NCBI GenBank assembly: GCA_007449985.2
Contig: VIIQ02000064.1
Coordinates: 62,001-126,000 of the forward strand
Source of the DNA: Desmodesmus armatus
Taxonomy: Eukaryota > Chlorophyta > Chlorophyceae > Sphaeropleales > Scenedesmaceae
Length of the DNA: 64,000 nucleotides
Direction of reading: 5' to 3'
Part shown: one piece after another, positions 1 through 10,705 of the stretch
How positions within the stretch are numbered: the stretch's first letter is position 1
How the letters are laid out: each line of letters opens with the position of its first letter
Program-made: the position numbers and the translations under genes
The notes under the pieces: model-generated
The model's input: the letters and a program-made list of their open reading frames with translations, nothing else
Database searches by the model: none
What the model was told of the DNA's origin: nothing

Positions 1-1740
1 CGTGGTGCAAACCTTGCTAGCAGTTTTGCGGCTACCAAGCGCGTCCTGGAAGCTGATGCGGCCGCGTCCCCCGGCAAACGCCTGGCCCCTGCAGCAGCCG
101 GAGCAGCACCAGGACACACCGGCGCCCCTATGGGACAGCACCAGCAGGATCCCGGCTTTCCTGCTGCGCAAGCGAATTGGGCCGCGGCCGCGGCAGCAGC
201 GCTAGCCCCAAGTGTTCATGAGACCCTTTCCTGGCAGCTTCAGGCTCCTGCAGGCCCAGGGTACAGCGCAGCAGCAGATACCCCTCCGTTGGGTGCCTGT
301 CACAGCAACAGCCGCCTGCCATGAGGCGTGGCTGGCAGTGATGACGCCAGCATGGATTGGCTGCCTGCAGAGCCAAGTGGGCAGCAGCAGGCTCCACCCG
401 GGTTTGCTTTCAAGCACCCAGCAGCAAGTGCAGCAGCAGAGGCAGAAGCAGGCACTGCCCATGGTGCCGTCAGCGCCACTGCTGGCCAGGCTGCAGCAGG
501 TCCTGCTGCTGCTGGTGCCGTTGTTGGCAGCTGCGACGCTGGTGCAACCCAGAGCTACAGCAGCCAGCCCAGTGGGCAGCAGGTCCGCAAGAAGCGAACA
601 CCCTTTGGGCGAGACCTCTACCGACCGCTCAGCGAAACCGCGTCAGCAGCAGCAGGGGCGGCAGGGGTACCCAACCCCCTCACTGCCAAGGGCGTCTCTG
701 TGGGTGAGCGTGCAGCAGGTCTCGCTGCAGCTGCTGCTGCTGCTGTCCAGGACTCTGCAGTCCCACAGGCAGGCGGTGGTGTGCTTGCAGCTGCAGGTGC
801 ACCAGCAGCAGCAGGCTGGGCAGTTGGGGGAGGAGCTGCGCCCATGGCAGGCCTAGGCGGTAGCAACCAGCAGCAGCAGCAGCAGCAGGTGCTGCTGGCA
901 CACCCTGTGCTGAACCCCCCTGCAGCTGCGCCTGTGGCGGCTGCGGCTGCTGCACCTGCTGCTCAGACAGTGGAGGTTGCCAGTCTGCGGGACCAGTGGC
1001 CGCGCCAACTGGCCGAGGGTCCTCCAGAGGGGCTCAGCCTGGCTATGTCTGCAGATGCAGCACTGGCCAAGTTTGCTCGGCTAAATGGCCTGGCAGCCTC
1101 CACCTCCCAGGAGCTGTGCGCCCTCAAGCTGCAGCTGATGGGGCCCACAGGACCAGTCATTGAGTCTGCCAAGCAGCTGCAGGACAGCAAGGAGGTGGAC
1201 TTGAGGGATGCGATCAGTGGGCTCGTCAGGGACTTGGGCCCCATGCTGCTGCAGATCATGGAGCTGGAGCCTACTCTCGAGTGGGTCAACCGAAAAAATG
1301 TACCCAACGTCAGCTTCGTGATGGTGACCGTCTCTGTCAGGATCACGCTTCCTGCAGCGCAGCACCACCAGCATGCCCAGGTGAACAGCTACACGAACAG
1401 CAACGCTGGTGAGTTTGAGCTGCAGCAACCTATCACGCCACCCTACCTGCGCATCGCCCTGAGCCTCATCAACGAGAAGGGCCACACATATGCACAGCGG
1501 GGGAACACAGGGTTGGTTGCACGGGTGAAGGCAGCACTGCTGAAGCAACTGCAGCCAAAGCTGGACTGCACCACTGCAGCGCTGCTCAAGTGGCAGCTGC
1601 ATTGGCAGCTCACAGGGGAGCAGCGGCGGGTTCTGGAGGCTGGCGCCTTTGGCCGGCTGTCACTTGCTTCACCTGCGGCACCAACAGCTGTGCTGGCCCC
1701 AACCATGGGCATGCAGAACAGGCTGCAGCTGGGCGACTGA
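1..1740 (+). CDS. Ala/Gln-rich protein of unknown function, 5'-truncated by the window edge
   Basis: The same frame is open from the window start to 321, meets a TGA at 322-324, then stays open from 325 to a TGA at 1738-1740. The first 230 codons after the break are Ala/Gln/Pro-rich, with Q and A runs from (CAG)n. The last 240 residues (from about 960) are ordinary folded-looking sequence: amphipathic helices (SLRDQWPRQLAEG, KEVDLRDAISGLVRDLGPM), then a beta-like stretch around NVPNVSFVMVTVSVRIT and a helical C-terminus. I recognise no domain. Codon use before and after the TGA is alike, so the break may be a small intron I cannot place, a sequence error, or a true upstream stop; if the last, translation would start at ATG 352. 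It is not clearly one of the A-E repeat family further downstream. Confidence 0.6.
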
Positions 1741-1978
1741 GCAGAGCGTTGGTGGGTCAGGGTGATGTGTGGCCTGCAACAGCAGCTGTTGCACGCCATC
1801 ATACATGGACCCTGCTGGTGCTGGTTGTTGTCTTTTCTGTTGCTGGTTGGCTGTCATTTACTCCCAGGATGCAGCATCTGTGCCTATGGCAGTGGCCAAG
1901 GCAGCACACCTCTGGCACGTGTTGCATTATACGTTTGACTGCCATCCAACCTGTTTATTTGGCGCTCCTGTGCAAGTC

Positions 1979-1983
1979 TGTAA
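1979..1983 (+). terminator. candidate TGTAA poly(A) signal of the first gene
   Basis: TGTAA, the usual chlorophyte polyadenylation motif, lies 239 bases after the stop of the gene ending at 1740. It is a five-base match only. Confidence 0.3.
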
Positions 1984-2569
1984 GGCAGCTGGCTGTCCTG
2001 CTGGCCTCACAGGTGGCAGGAGTGTACCGACGTACACTTGCCGATATGGGCTCTGTACCAGCCACACTGGCTGCCTTTGTGTTTTGTCTGGGGAGAAGGG
2101 ATCTCTTGATTGTAGTGTCTTGTGTGGCTTTCGGCAGCGGCTAGTGCAGCGTGCTTCTGGTATGGTTCTACACTGTACTGTGGTACTAGTGTTCCACTGT
2201 GGCAACCCCCCGACCGTGAGATGTGCAAACTATCTGGAGCGTTCCACGCTGCTGCTCTTGTTTGCAAGTTGTCCCTCGATCACATGAGCATGCATGGTGC
2301 AAATGGGTGAGGAGGCTTGCACCAGCAGTTGCTTCATCAGCCAAGCTGACCCCGACCCTAGGCAACCATGTGCCACGCAAAGCTGCAGCTCAGCTGGCTG
2401 GTTGACTGCATTGTGCCATTGCAGCAAGCTCTGGTGATTGACGTGCAGCCTAAAACTGCTGAGCCAGGCCGTTTGATGCACCGCTGCACTGGTGCTTGGT
2501 TCAGTGTTTGTGCTTTGAGTGTGACTCACTGCCACAAAAAGGTGCAGCTGTTCGTGCTTGAACCACGTG

Positions 2570-3131
2570 TTCCCAACAAGGTTCCAGGTCGGACCCCCCC
2601 TGTGTTTTTGGGAGCTTTTGCGCCGGCATGCTGCCAAGACGTTATCGATAAATCAAAAGAAACATTCTGGTACTATTTTTAGGGTCGCGGCAGTGTGGAC
2701 AACTTCCACCGATCGCCCAGCACTTGCGTGCTGGATCGCGGCCAAAAGCATCTTTAAAAGTTCTCAAATGTCACAGAATCAAGCAAAGGTGATTGCTGTC
2801 CACCATCATCCCAGTACCATGCATGCAGACAGCAGCAAGGAACAGCACTACATGTCATGCAGTTTGGCGTTGCCTGGGCTCTTCCGTGAAACAACAGCCG
2901 CATCGAACATGTACATAGACGGCTTCTGATCTCTCTTGTGCTGCCTTAGGTCCGTCCTCCATCATGCACAGCAAGCAGTGCTTCACGGAAGGGAGTGATG
3001 GTGACGTTCATGAGACGCAGCGGAACCGCTTTCAAAAGCATGTTACTTATTTATCGTTACGTATTGAGCAGTCGCTCGGCTCTAGTTCTTCCAAAAGTCA
3101 GGGGGGGGTCCGACCTAAAACTTGTTGGGAA
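2570..3131. mobile_element. MITE-like foldback element (imperfect inverted repeat)
   Basis: The left end TTCCCAACAAG at 2570-2580 is matched in inverse by CTTGTTGGGAA at 3121-3131. Both are followed inwards by AGGTCGGACCCCCCC, then weaker similarity around a TATCGATAAAT / ATTTATCGTTA core (about 2643-2655 and 3048-3060). The arms therefore extend roughly 90-100 bases. No coding capacity and no clear target-site duplication are visible. It fits a small non-autonomous DNA transposon or another foldback sequence. Confidence 0.4.
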
Positions 3132-4854
3132 CAGGTGGAATTGCCAGTTATTGTGGAACTCCTTGGCTTGTATCTCTTGAGTCCCCGTGCGCTGTGCCAT
3201 AGCCGGTCCAATGCACATGCATATGACACAAACCAGTTGAGCAAGCATCACCCTCAACGCTGTTACTTTATGGAAAACCATGGGTAACAAGGGCTACAGA
3301 CAAATCTGGGGTGCATCTGGAAGTGTCACTCGATCACTATTCTTCAAGTTGCGGCCCACAGTCACAATGCACACCTGCTGAGCACATGACTTTGCTGCAG
3401 CTGGCACGTCAAGTCAGTGAAACACCACTTTGTGTCAATCCGCAGCATGCGGCAGGGCGTCACAACCCTGTCCATATGCACATGGCACTACTATCATAGT
3501 ATTGCAAGCACTTGCGCTTTGCAGCACCAGGCTGGTGCCTGCATGAACACACCATGCTGCTTGGGGCCACACTGTGGCACAGGCAGCAGCCCAAAGTATC
3601 AACAGGTGCAACGCCCACACCTTGTGGCGTCCAGCAGGATAGGGTAGGGCGAGAAAATGGCTCATATGCATTATGCGATACGCATATGGCATGGTCTAAT
3701 GCGTGTGTTCGGCAGAACAGCTTAACACCTCAAACCCCACTCAACGGTGACTCCGACATACATTGCACAGCGCCCCAGTTACCCCAAGTTATTTTCAAAG
3801 CAGGAAAGCGCCGGATATATTTGGACCTATGTTTGTTACTTAGTTTTCTTGTCCCTCTTGCGCAAAGTTGGGCTTCCCGGCAACACCCACTGTCGCCCCG
3901 GTGGCCATCCAGAGCCCGTCTGCTGAGGTCGAACATGCAGCTCATCATCTTTTCAGAGCCTTGAAATACTCTGCAAAGGCAGCGCGGCAGATACCAGCGG
4001 GGTGAAGGTGGGTTGCTGTCTTCGGCTATCGTCTGTGCCTGCATGCTGCTGGTTTGCATGCATAGATATCCAGTAGAGGACCTTATTTTGCCTACAACTG
4101 CATTACGAGGTCACACAGGCCTAGAGTTGCATGGGCCAGTGCACAGCAGGGTGCTCAGCAACAGCAGCAGGCTCACCTCATCCCTGCGCGTAGCACCTAC
4201 AGCCTGTGGTGACTGCAGATTCCTGTGCAATCAGCTTCAACATGTGTGCAACCATGAAACCGCAGCTGTCCACTGCTTGTTTTGAAGGCCGTTCCAGCTA
4301 ATGTTGCCCTTGCTCTGCTGTCTGCCGCTGCTCCCTGCAGTCTCGTTGCAGCTTCAGCAGCGTTGGAGGTGGCATCCATGTGCACCCGTGCCCACATGCA
4401 CGCACGTAGCGTTTCACAAGCCGGATCCGTCCAGGCTTGCGCGCGTGTATCGCCAGCTGTCGGTGCTGTGCCCTGTGCAGCCTGGCAGTCTGCCAGCGCC
4501 TCAGGTCATGTTATCATGAGCTGCGGTGGCTGGGTGTGGGACTTGAGCGGTGCTGCCTTTTGCCGTGCATTGTCCTCCCTGTTTGGTAAGCAGGGGTGAG
4601 CGAGGCCAGGCGCTGCGGGGTGGGCCGGAGGCTATATGCCTCTGTAAGTCCGACTTCCCGGCCTGTGCACCACATATGGCAAAGGTCTACCTCGGCGACA
4701 TCCTGTGAGGCTCATCGGTCAACCTTGGTTGCATGTTATGCATGCATGCTTGCATTTTTCCTACATCATACTCTGCCTGTGAAGGCAGCTCCGGGGGGAG
4801 CTGCCTAAGGCGTACACCCGTGGCCAATGAGGGCAGTGCCCGAGGCTCACGTCA

Positions 4855-4940
4855 ACCTGGTAGCTCAAATGGCTCAGAGCGCCCTGCACACGGCTGCGTG
4901 CCTGTGCAGGGAGGTGGCGGGTTCAATTACCGCTCCAGGT
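4855..4940 (+). repeat. tRNA-like sequence, possible SINE head or degenerate tRNA
   Basis: ACCTGG (4855-4860) pairs with CCAGGT (4935-4940) as an acceptor-like stem. TAGCTCAAATGG (4861-4872) matches the pol III box A, and GCTC (4863-4866) / GAGC (4877-4880) makes a D-arm. CCCTGCA (4882-4888) pairs with TGCAGGG (4905-4911) around a 16-base loop. A T-arm-like GCGGGTTCAATTACCGC follows with one extra base relative to box B. The large anticodon-side loop has no U33-anticodon-purine arrangement I can accept, so a working tRNA is unlikely. Confidence 0.33.
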
Positions 4941-6070
4941 GTAACAGGATGATGAGTTGGGGTGGTGTAACAGGTGGTGTGTGGATCTCCTGTGGTGGGG
5001 CATGTGTGCTTGCCGTCTTCTGTTGGGACAGGTTGACAGCTGGCATCAGTCAAACAACAACTCCTACAGCTATGCTAAGGCCCTGCTTGCCTGCTGCTTG
5101 TTGTTGATTACCGTCACTGCCTTGTCAACTTTCTTCTTGAAGAACCATGGCAGGTTGACACAGCAGTGTGCTGCGCTGGGCAGTTGTGCTGGGCTGTACC
5201 ATGCTGTTCCTGGTGTTGTATGTCAAGCTCATGCTTGAAGAGCGCTGGAGTAGGCCTTGCTGGGAGTGCATGCAGAAAGTGTGGTCATTGCATTTGCAAT
5301 CGCATACTTTCACATTGAATTTCCATGTGGTTGCATGGCATGACAACAAACCTGTCTGACTCCTTGCTGTCCTTCACCTGTTGTGCTGCAAACAAACATA
5401 GGCGGTCACACCAAGCGCCAGCTGGGCTGCAGCCGCAGGTCTCACTCAGCAGGTGGCTGGCACCCCCACAGCGTGTCACAGCATGTGACACCACACTGCA
5501 GCAGTGCAGCCCAGCAGCGACATAGCAACCATGACACCACGCCAACATTCTCTGAGCTGCCCTCCTCTGCAACAGGTCTCCCTGGGCCCCCATTCCCCGC
5601 TCACCTGCAGTACTGCCTCCATCACCGGAGGTCCCTGCTCCCTCGCACCCAAAGCCCTTACCCAATGCTGGCTTGCGCAGATTATTCAATACAATACTTG
5701 CGATTCAGCCACGACGCCGGTGGCAAGCTTCGACTTGTCACCCTTGGCGAAGAAGGGTGAGAAGTTGCGCCTGGGACAACGCGCTCAGAGACGCACTGCT
5801 TGTTTGTAACAACAAGGATTATGGAACGCCCTTGCATGCAGTACCGCTGAGTGGGCAGTAGGACATATGCGTGTCTGCAGTGCTGATCTCCCTCTGCTTG
5901 CTCTGTCACGTGCCCACTGGATATCACTGCGGCTGACCAGATACTCGCTTTCGATGAGGTTCAGTCACAAGAGGTTACGGGGTCCTTGACCACCAGCAGG
6001 GACCAGTCACTGGGAGCACCACTGCTGGGACTCCAGTGACCCCCTGCCCAAGGGTACTAGATCTGTGTAT

Positions 6071-6177
6071 ATGTCTAGCAGTCACGCATCCGACACTCAA
6101 ATGACCTCAGATGGCAGCATCAAGCAGGCAGCAGCTGGCATGAAGGATGGTGCCACCCCCATCAAGGTGGAGCCCCT

Positions 6178-6213
<36 letters not shown>

Positions 6214-9200
6214 CAGCCCAGCGGCTCCTATCACACAGCTGCCAGATTCGCCTACAACAGCAGGCGCAGAATGGAGGAGGAACTTTGCTCGGGCTTTTGC
6301 TGCTGCAGCTGCTGCAGCAGCTGATGCTAAGACGGCACCAGCGTCAACACCGGCAGCAGGGCCAAGCAGCACAGCAGACCCACCAGCGGGGGCTGGGACC
6401 CCTGCAGCCCATGCTGCTCCTGCCGCTGATGCAGTGCATGAGCACAAAGCAGCAGTAACAGGCGCCCTCAGGCTTCCAGAGCTGAAGGGACTGCTGGAGG
6501 GTGTCTGTGCTGACAGGCAGGATGCAAGGGAGCACATGGTCCCTGTCAGGTACTGGGCCAGGCTGGCGGTATACTGTGCTGATCAACAGAGCGTCCTGCA
6601 GGGGCGGCTGTGTTGTATTGTGCTGGTGGTAACAGCAAAGCTGTCATATATACACGATCAAGCGCTCAGTGTGCTTGCTGTTGCTACAGGCTCGCATGCA
6701 TCCCCCAGCTCATGATGACGCCCTGCAAAGCTTGCTGCTGACACTAGCCTTGCCATGACGAAGCCATGGCTAGGGCTCTGGCACTTGCCGAAGGAGAGGC
6801 CAAGGGCGAAAGCACAGGCTACTGGCATCTGGCACACTGGCTTTGCCTAGCCTATGCATAGGCTAGCCATATGGCTAATACTAAAGCCCAGATGCCAAAG
6901 GGCGTAAGCACTTGCCTTCGGCAAGGCTAGGCTAGGCTAGGCCAAGATCAAACCCATTATTTGTTTTGACACTGATGTTGAACTGCTGCATACTGTTTCC
7001 TGCAGGTATCTGTCCAGGCTGCTTCATGGTGAGGCCGTTGACCTCAGCACAGTTCAGGTGGCAGAGGTGTTGCCACATCTGAACCTACTGCTGCAGCACA
7101 TGAGGGACAGGTGAGGGCTGATAGCGCCTGAACAGACATACGCTTGCAGCATGCAATACGCCAGCAATTGCTTACTCCTTACTGCTTCAGCAGCTGCATG
7201 TAAGGCAGCAGCCGCATCACGGCATGGCTTCGTGAGCACCCATGACTGACAGTCAGTGGTCTGCCAGGGCAACAGCTGCAGTTGCACACTCACCCAACCT
7301 GCACGGTGCAACACCAACAGTGCAAAGCAGCCCTCACATCACTTCATATTGGCTTCAGACTTTGCCGTCAAATTCTGTACTGGACGCTATCATGCCTTCT
7401 TGTGTTTGAGTTAACATGTTTGCCTGTCTCCTTGCCTGGCGCCCCTCATGCCTGCAACAGGGTCAGTGGCAGCATTGACGGCAAGAAGGTCCTTCAGCCC
7501 CAGAATGCAGCAAAGCACGCAGGGCACCTGCTGGGCATCTTGGGCCTGCCAGCCGTCCAAGCAGCACTCGGCAGCCAGGAGCACATAGACCAGCTGTCAG
7601 CCTCCGTGAAGCTGGCACAGCGCGAGTGGCTGCTTGCCTGCCCTGCCAGCAACCCTACAGAAGCTCCTCCAGGCATCAAAGCAGAAGCATCTGCTGCAGA
7701 TGTTCCTGTAGCTGCCGCTGCTGCTGCAGGGGATGCAGCAGCAGCAGCAGCAGGGGATGCAGCAGCAGCAGGGGATACAGCAGCAGCAGCAGCGGGGATC
7801 AGTCAGGATGGTGCTGCAGCTGTGGAAGGCTTGACAGTTGCGCAGCTCCAGGGCGCCCTCGCTGCCCGGTCCGTGCATTACACCGCCCAGAAACGTTGCT
7901 GCACGATGGTGAAACGGCTGATGATCCTGATACACGGCCCAGATGCAGACCCTGCCGAGGTCCAGGTAGCAGACCTGATACAGCACTGGCCTGTCCTGCA
8001 GACGTACTTACAGCAGCGCGTGCAGCAGCTGCTGCCTGGGGAGCCGCCGCTGCAGGTGGCCACTGCCTGCTTTTACACACAGGCGCTGCTGACTGTGCTG
8101 AACTTGCGGCAGGTCAGGGCAGCACTCAGTGAAGCGGCACTACAGCAGCTGCAGCAGCGGATAGAGTCAGACCTGGCAGTTTTTAAGGGTGGCAGAGATG
8201 CAGAGGGTGCTGGGCAGGTGCGCAGCAGGACGCTGTGTGCTGAGGGGGCTGCCGCTGGCAGCGACGGCTCAGACAGTGGCAGCAGTGGGAGCAGCAGCGA
8301 CGGGGATGAAAGCAGTGAAGATGGGGAGTACTGTGCGCCAACTTCCGCACCTGTGCTGCGGTCTCAGCGGTCAAGCCTGGCAGCCGCCGCTGCTGCTGCT
8401 GCTGCTGCTGGCGCCGGCGCAGCTTCTACCCAGCAGCAGCAGGCCCCGGATTACAAGGGTGGAGCCGTAGGGAGCAGTCCAGCAGGGTCCTGTCCTGCAG
8501 CAGAGGGCTCAGCACAGGGCCTAACGCTGCAGGGACTTGAGTCCTGCATGGTGCATCGCTTTGAGCGTTCCGAGCTAAAAAAGAAGCTCAGCTCGCTAAA
8601 GATCCTGGCAAAGTTGCTGCATGGCAGCGGCTACGATGCAGCAGCAGTGCAGGTGGCAGAGCTGCTCGAGCAGTGGGACGTTTTCGAGCAGTACATACTG
8701 CAGCGGGTGTCAGGGGCAGAGGGCTATGACGGCATGGCAGTTACGACAGCTATCTATTACATAAACCTCATCCTGGCATGGCTGCAGGAGCCTGTAGTGC
8801 AGGCGGTACTGTCACCTGCCCGGCTGGAGGAGCTAAGGGCTAAGGGGACAGCTGCCAAGGCGGCAATGGCGAAGTTGGGCGGGGAGAATGCAAAAAGGAA
8901 GCTGACAGTAGAGACAGGACAGGATAGCGGGGGACAGCAGCAGCCAGCGACGCCGGCCAGGGCGCCAGCAAGCAAACGGCCGCGGCGGGCCGCTGCTGCT
9001 GCGGATGCTGCGATTCGTGCGAGTGCAGCGGCCGCGGCTGCGCTTACGGGTGTTGTCGCTGCTGCGAATGCGAGCCCTGCAGCATCAGCTCCAGTGAAGC
9101 CACCACAAGCAGCGGCGGCAGCAGCAGCAGCAGTGCACCCCAAGCCCGAGCCGGCACAGCAGCAGGCAGCACCGACCCAAGCTTTATCAGCAGCCACATC

Positions 9201-9898
9201 AGCAGCAGCATTTGCAGCCGGGGCCGCTGCTGCTGCTGAACCTCAGAGTACACAGCCCCCAGCTGGCAGGGTCAACCCGGCCTCTGCTGCAGCATCTGAG
9301 CATGATCTGATTGCTGCTCAGCGTCAGCTGTTGTGGCTGTACACACACAAGCTGCAGCCCAGCCTGGAAGAGAAGCTGAGGTTTAGGTCTGTCATGCAGC
9401 TGCTGGCACAGCTGGCGGTGGATGACATTCGGCTGGCAAGGTTCTGGGCAGACTATGATGTGAGTTATTACGGGACTGGTTGGGAGTGGCAGGGCGGGCA
9501 CTGTATGGTTGCGTGTGTAAATACAGAGCTTGCATGGGGTTGCCAGCACAACCTTGTTATGGAGCTTGTTGCAAGCATGAGCAATTGCTGTGGCAAGCTG
9601 ACACTGAGGACGCAGCACATAGGTTTGGTGGGGCAATTGAGCCTGCCAGGAATGACGGCATGCCTTTGGGCGCCTACAGGCTGCCTGGGGTGGTGTTGGC
9701 TTGCCTTCTCCACTGTCCGTTCACCATTGGTGCCAGCATCTAATTGGGCTGTGTTGGTCAAACTGCCCTGCTCTGTGTGCCTGCTCTGTGTGCCTGCTGC
9801 AGTGGGTGCTGGTCCTGAGTGAAGAGCCTGACAGCAAGCCAGAGCACTTCAGGGAGGCGTTTGATGCGATGCTGCGAAATGCCAACAGACCGGCCTGA
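6071..9898 (+). CDS. gene A: three-module helical-repeat protein with low-complexity linkers and conserved C-terminal module
   Basis: Exons 6071-6549, 7006-7110, 7461-9459 and 9803-9898 give 892 residues; all junctions are GT-AG and phases agree. ATG 6071 is the first ATG of the open frame. Q-run at about residues 37-47. Module 1 spans about 133-255, module 2 about 319-435, module 3 about 549-665. Each has a leucine-spaced start, an L-H-G motif, V-Q-V-A-[ED]-[LV]-[LI], a Q-W/H-L heptad stretch and a final VQAAL-type helix. A separate C-terminal module (810-892) contains AQRQLLWLY, FWADYD and, after the last intron, SKPEHFREAFDAML. Basic clusters such as SKRPRR and the psi-K-x-E sites IKVE and IKAE lie in the linkers. 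Nuclear function is inferred only. I recognise no named domain. Genes B-D are close paralogues. Confidence 0.8.
6179..6211 (+). repeat. (CAG)11 tract coding a Gln run in gene A
   Basis: Eleven uninterrupted CAG codons directly after the IKVEPLQ segment. This is a likely length-variable site. Confidence 0.9.
6780..6935. repeat. foldback/palindromic block inside intron 1 of gene A
   Basis: A perfect 20-base palindrome, CTAGCCTATGCATAGGCTAG, lies at 6847-6866. Moving outward it is flanked by GGCATCTGG against CCAGATGCC, and by CTTGCCGAAGG against CCTTCGGCAAG. The right edge continues into a short GGCTA tandem run. The arms are interrupted but ordered symmetrically, as in a foldback or MITE-like insertion within the intron (6550-7005). 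Confidence 0.55.
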
Positions 9899-10705
9899 AG
9901 GGGCCTGTCAGCAGCTGTTGTCGCTGTAGCTGTGTATAGGGCAGTTTTGAGAGGCTCCTGTGGCAATGAGGGTCGGTGACTTACAGGACCTGCTTGTCCT
10001 TATACAGCCAGGGTACTTCAGTTTTCTGCGTAGCAGTTGCCCCTTTGGGGAACTGCTGTGCAGAATGCTGAGTCATGTGCACCAGACAGTTGTACACAAA
10101 CCCTTCTTGCGTTTGTGTTTGTGATGCTTCCATGAGGGTCGTTTGTGTCCAACTTGGTGCATCTATCACACGTGTCTGTCCACGCCTTTTGCCATTGCTG
10201 GGGTGCTGTGCCACGATGGTTTGTGGAGCTGATACTCCAACTGAACCTACAGTACACTGCGTGATCCAACTGCCACTTTATGAGGGCAACATCAGCCAGG
10301 CGTTCGACAAACTGAGTAACACAGCACAGTTGCTGCCACGGTCAATGACTGCTGCTGCCAGCCTTACTACAACAGCCTGTTGCCAACAGATCACCACCAA
10401 GCAGGCGAGGCTCAGCCTGGCTGCGAGCGGCGTAAAGCTAGTTTAACACTCAAAGGCATAGAACTCCATAGTATCTGTGACTTCAACGCAATGCGGTCAA
10501 CGTATGTTGCAGTGATGACGGTTGAGCTCAGATCATTTCCCTCCTCGCTCTCGCGCTGCTGCCGCAATCTGTTGCACGTCTCCAATTCAGGAGCCCTGCA
10601 TATGCGCGTGTTTAGCTTTCGGAACCAGACTGCAGTCCAGTACAGTCAGCTTCGACATCCGCATTGCTTTGCTAGGAGCTGCAGATCTCTCAATGACCTA
10701 ATCAC
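9899..10705. other. gap between genes A and B
   Basis: No frame with gene-like codon use is visible. It should hold the 3' end of A and the promoter or 5' UTR of B. A pyrimidine-rich AG at 10939-10940, inside the first open frame of B, leaves open that an intron of B starts within this gap. Confidence 0.4.

Larger units (their letters stand above)
1741..6070. other. long intergenic stretch with no convincing gene
   Basis: Only short, mutually overlapping frames without the CAG/GCA codon bias of the real genes are present. It holds the presumed 3' UTR of the first gene, a foldback element (2570-3131) and a tRNA-like element (4855-4940), described separately. The last few hundred bases should contain the promoter of gene A, but I see no clear TATA box. 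Confidence 0.5.
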
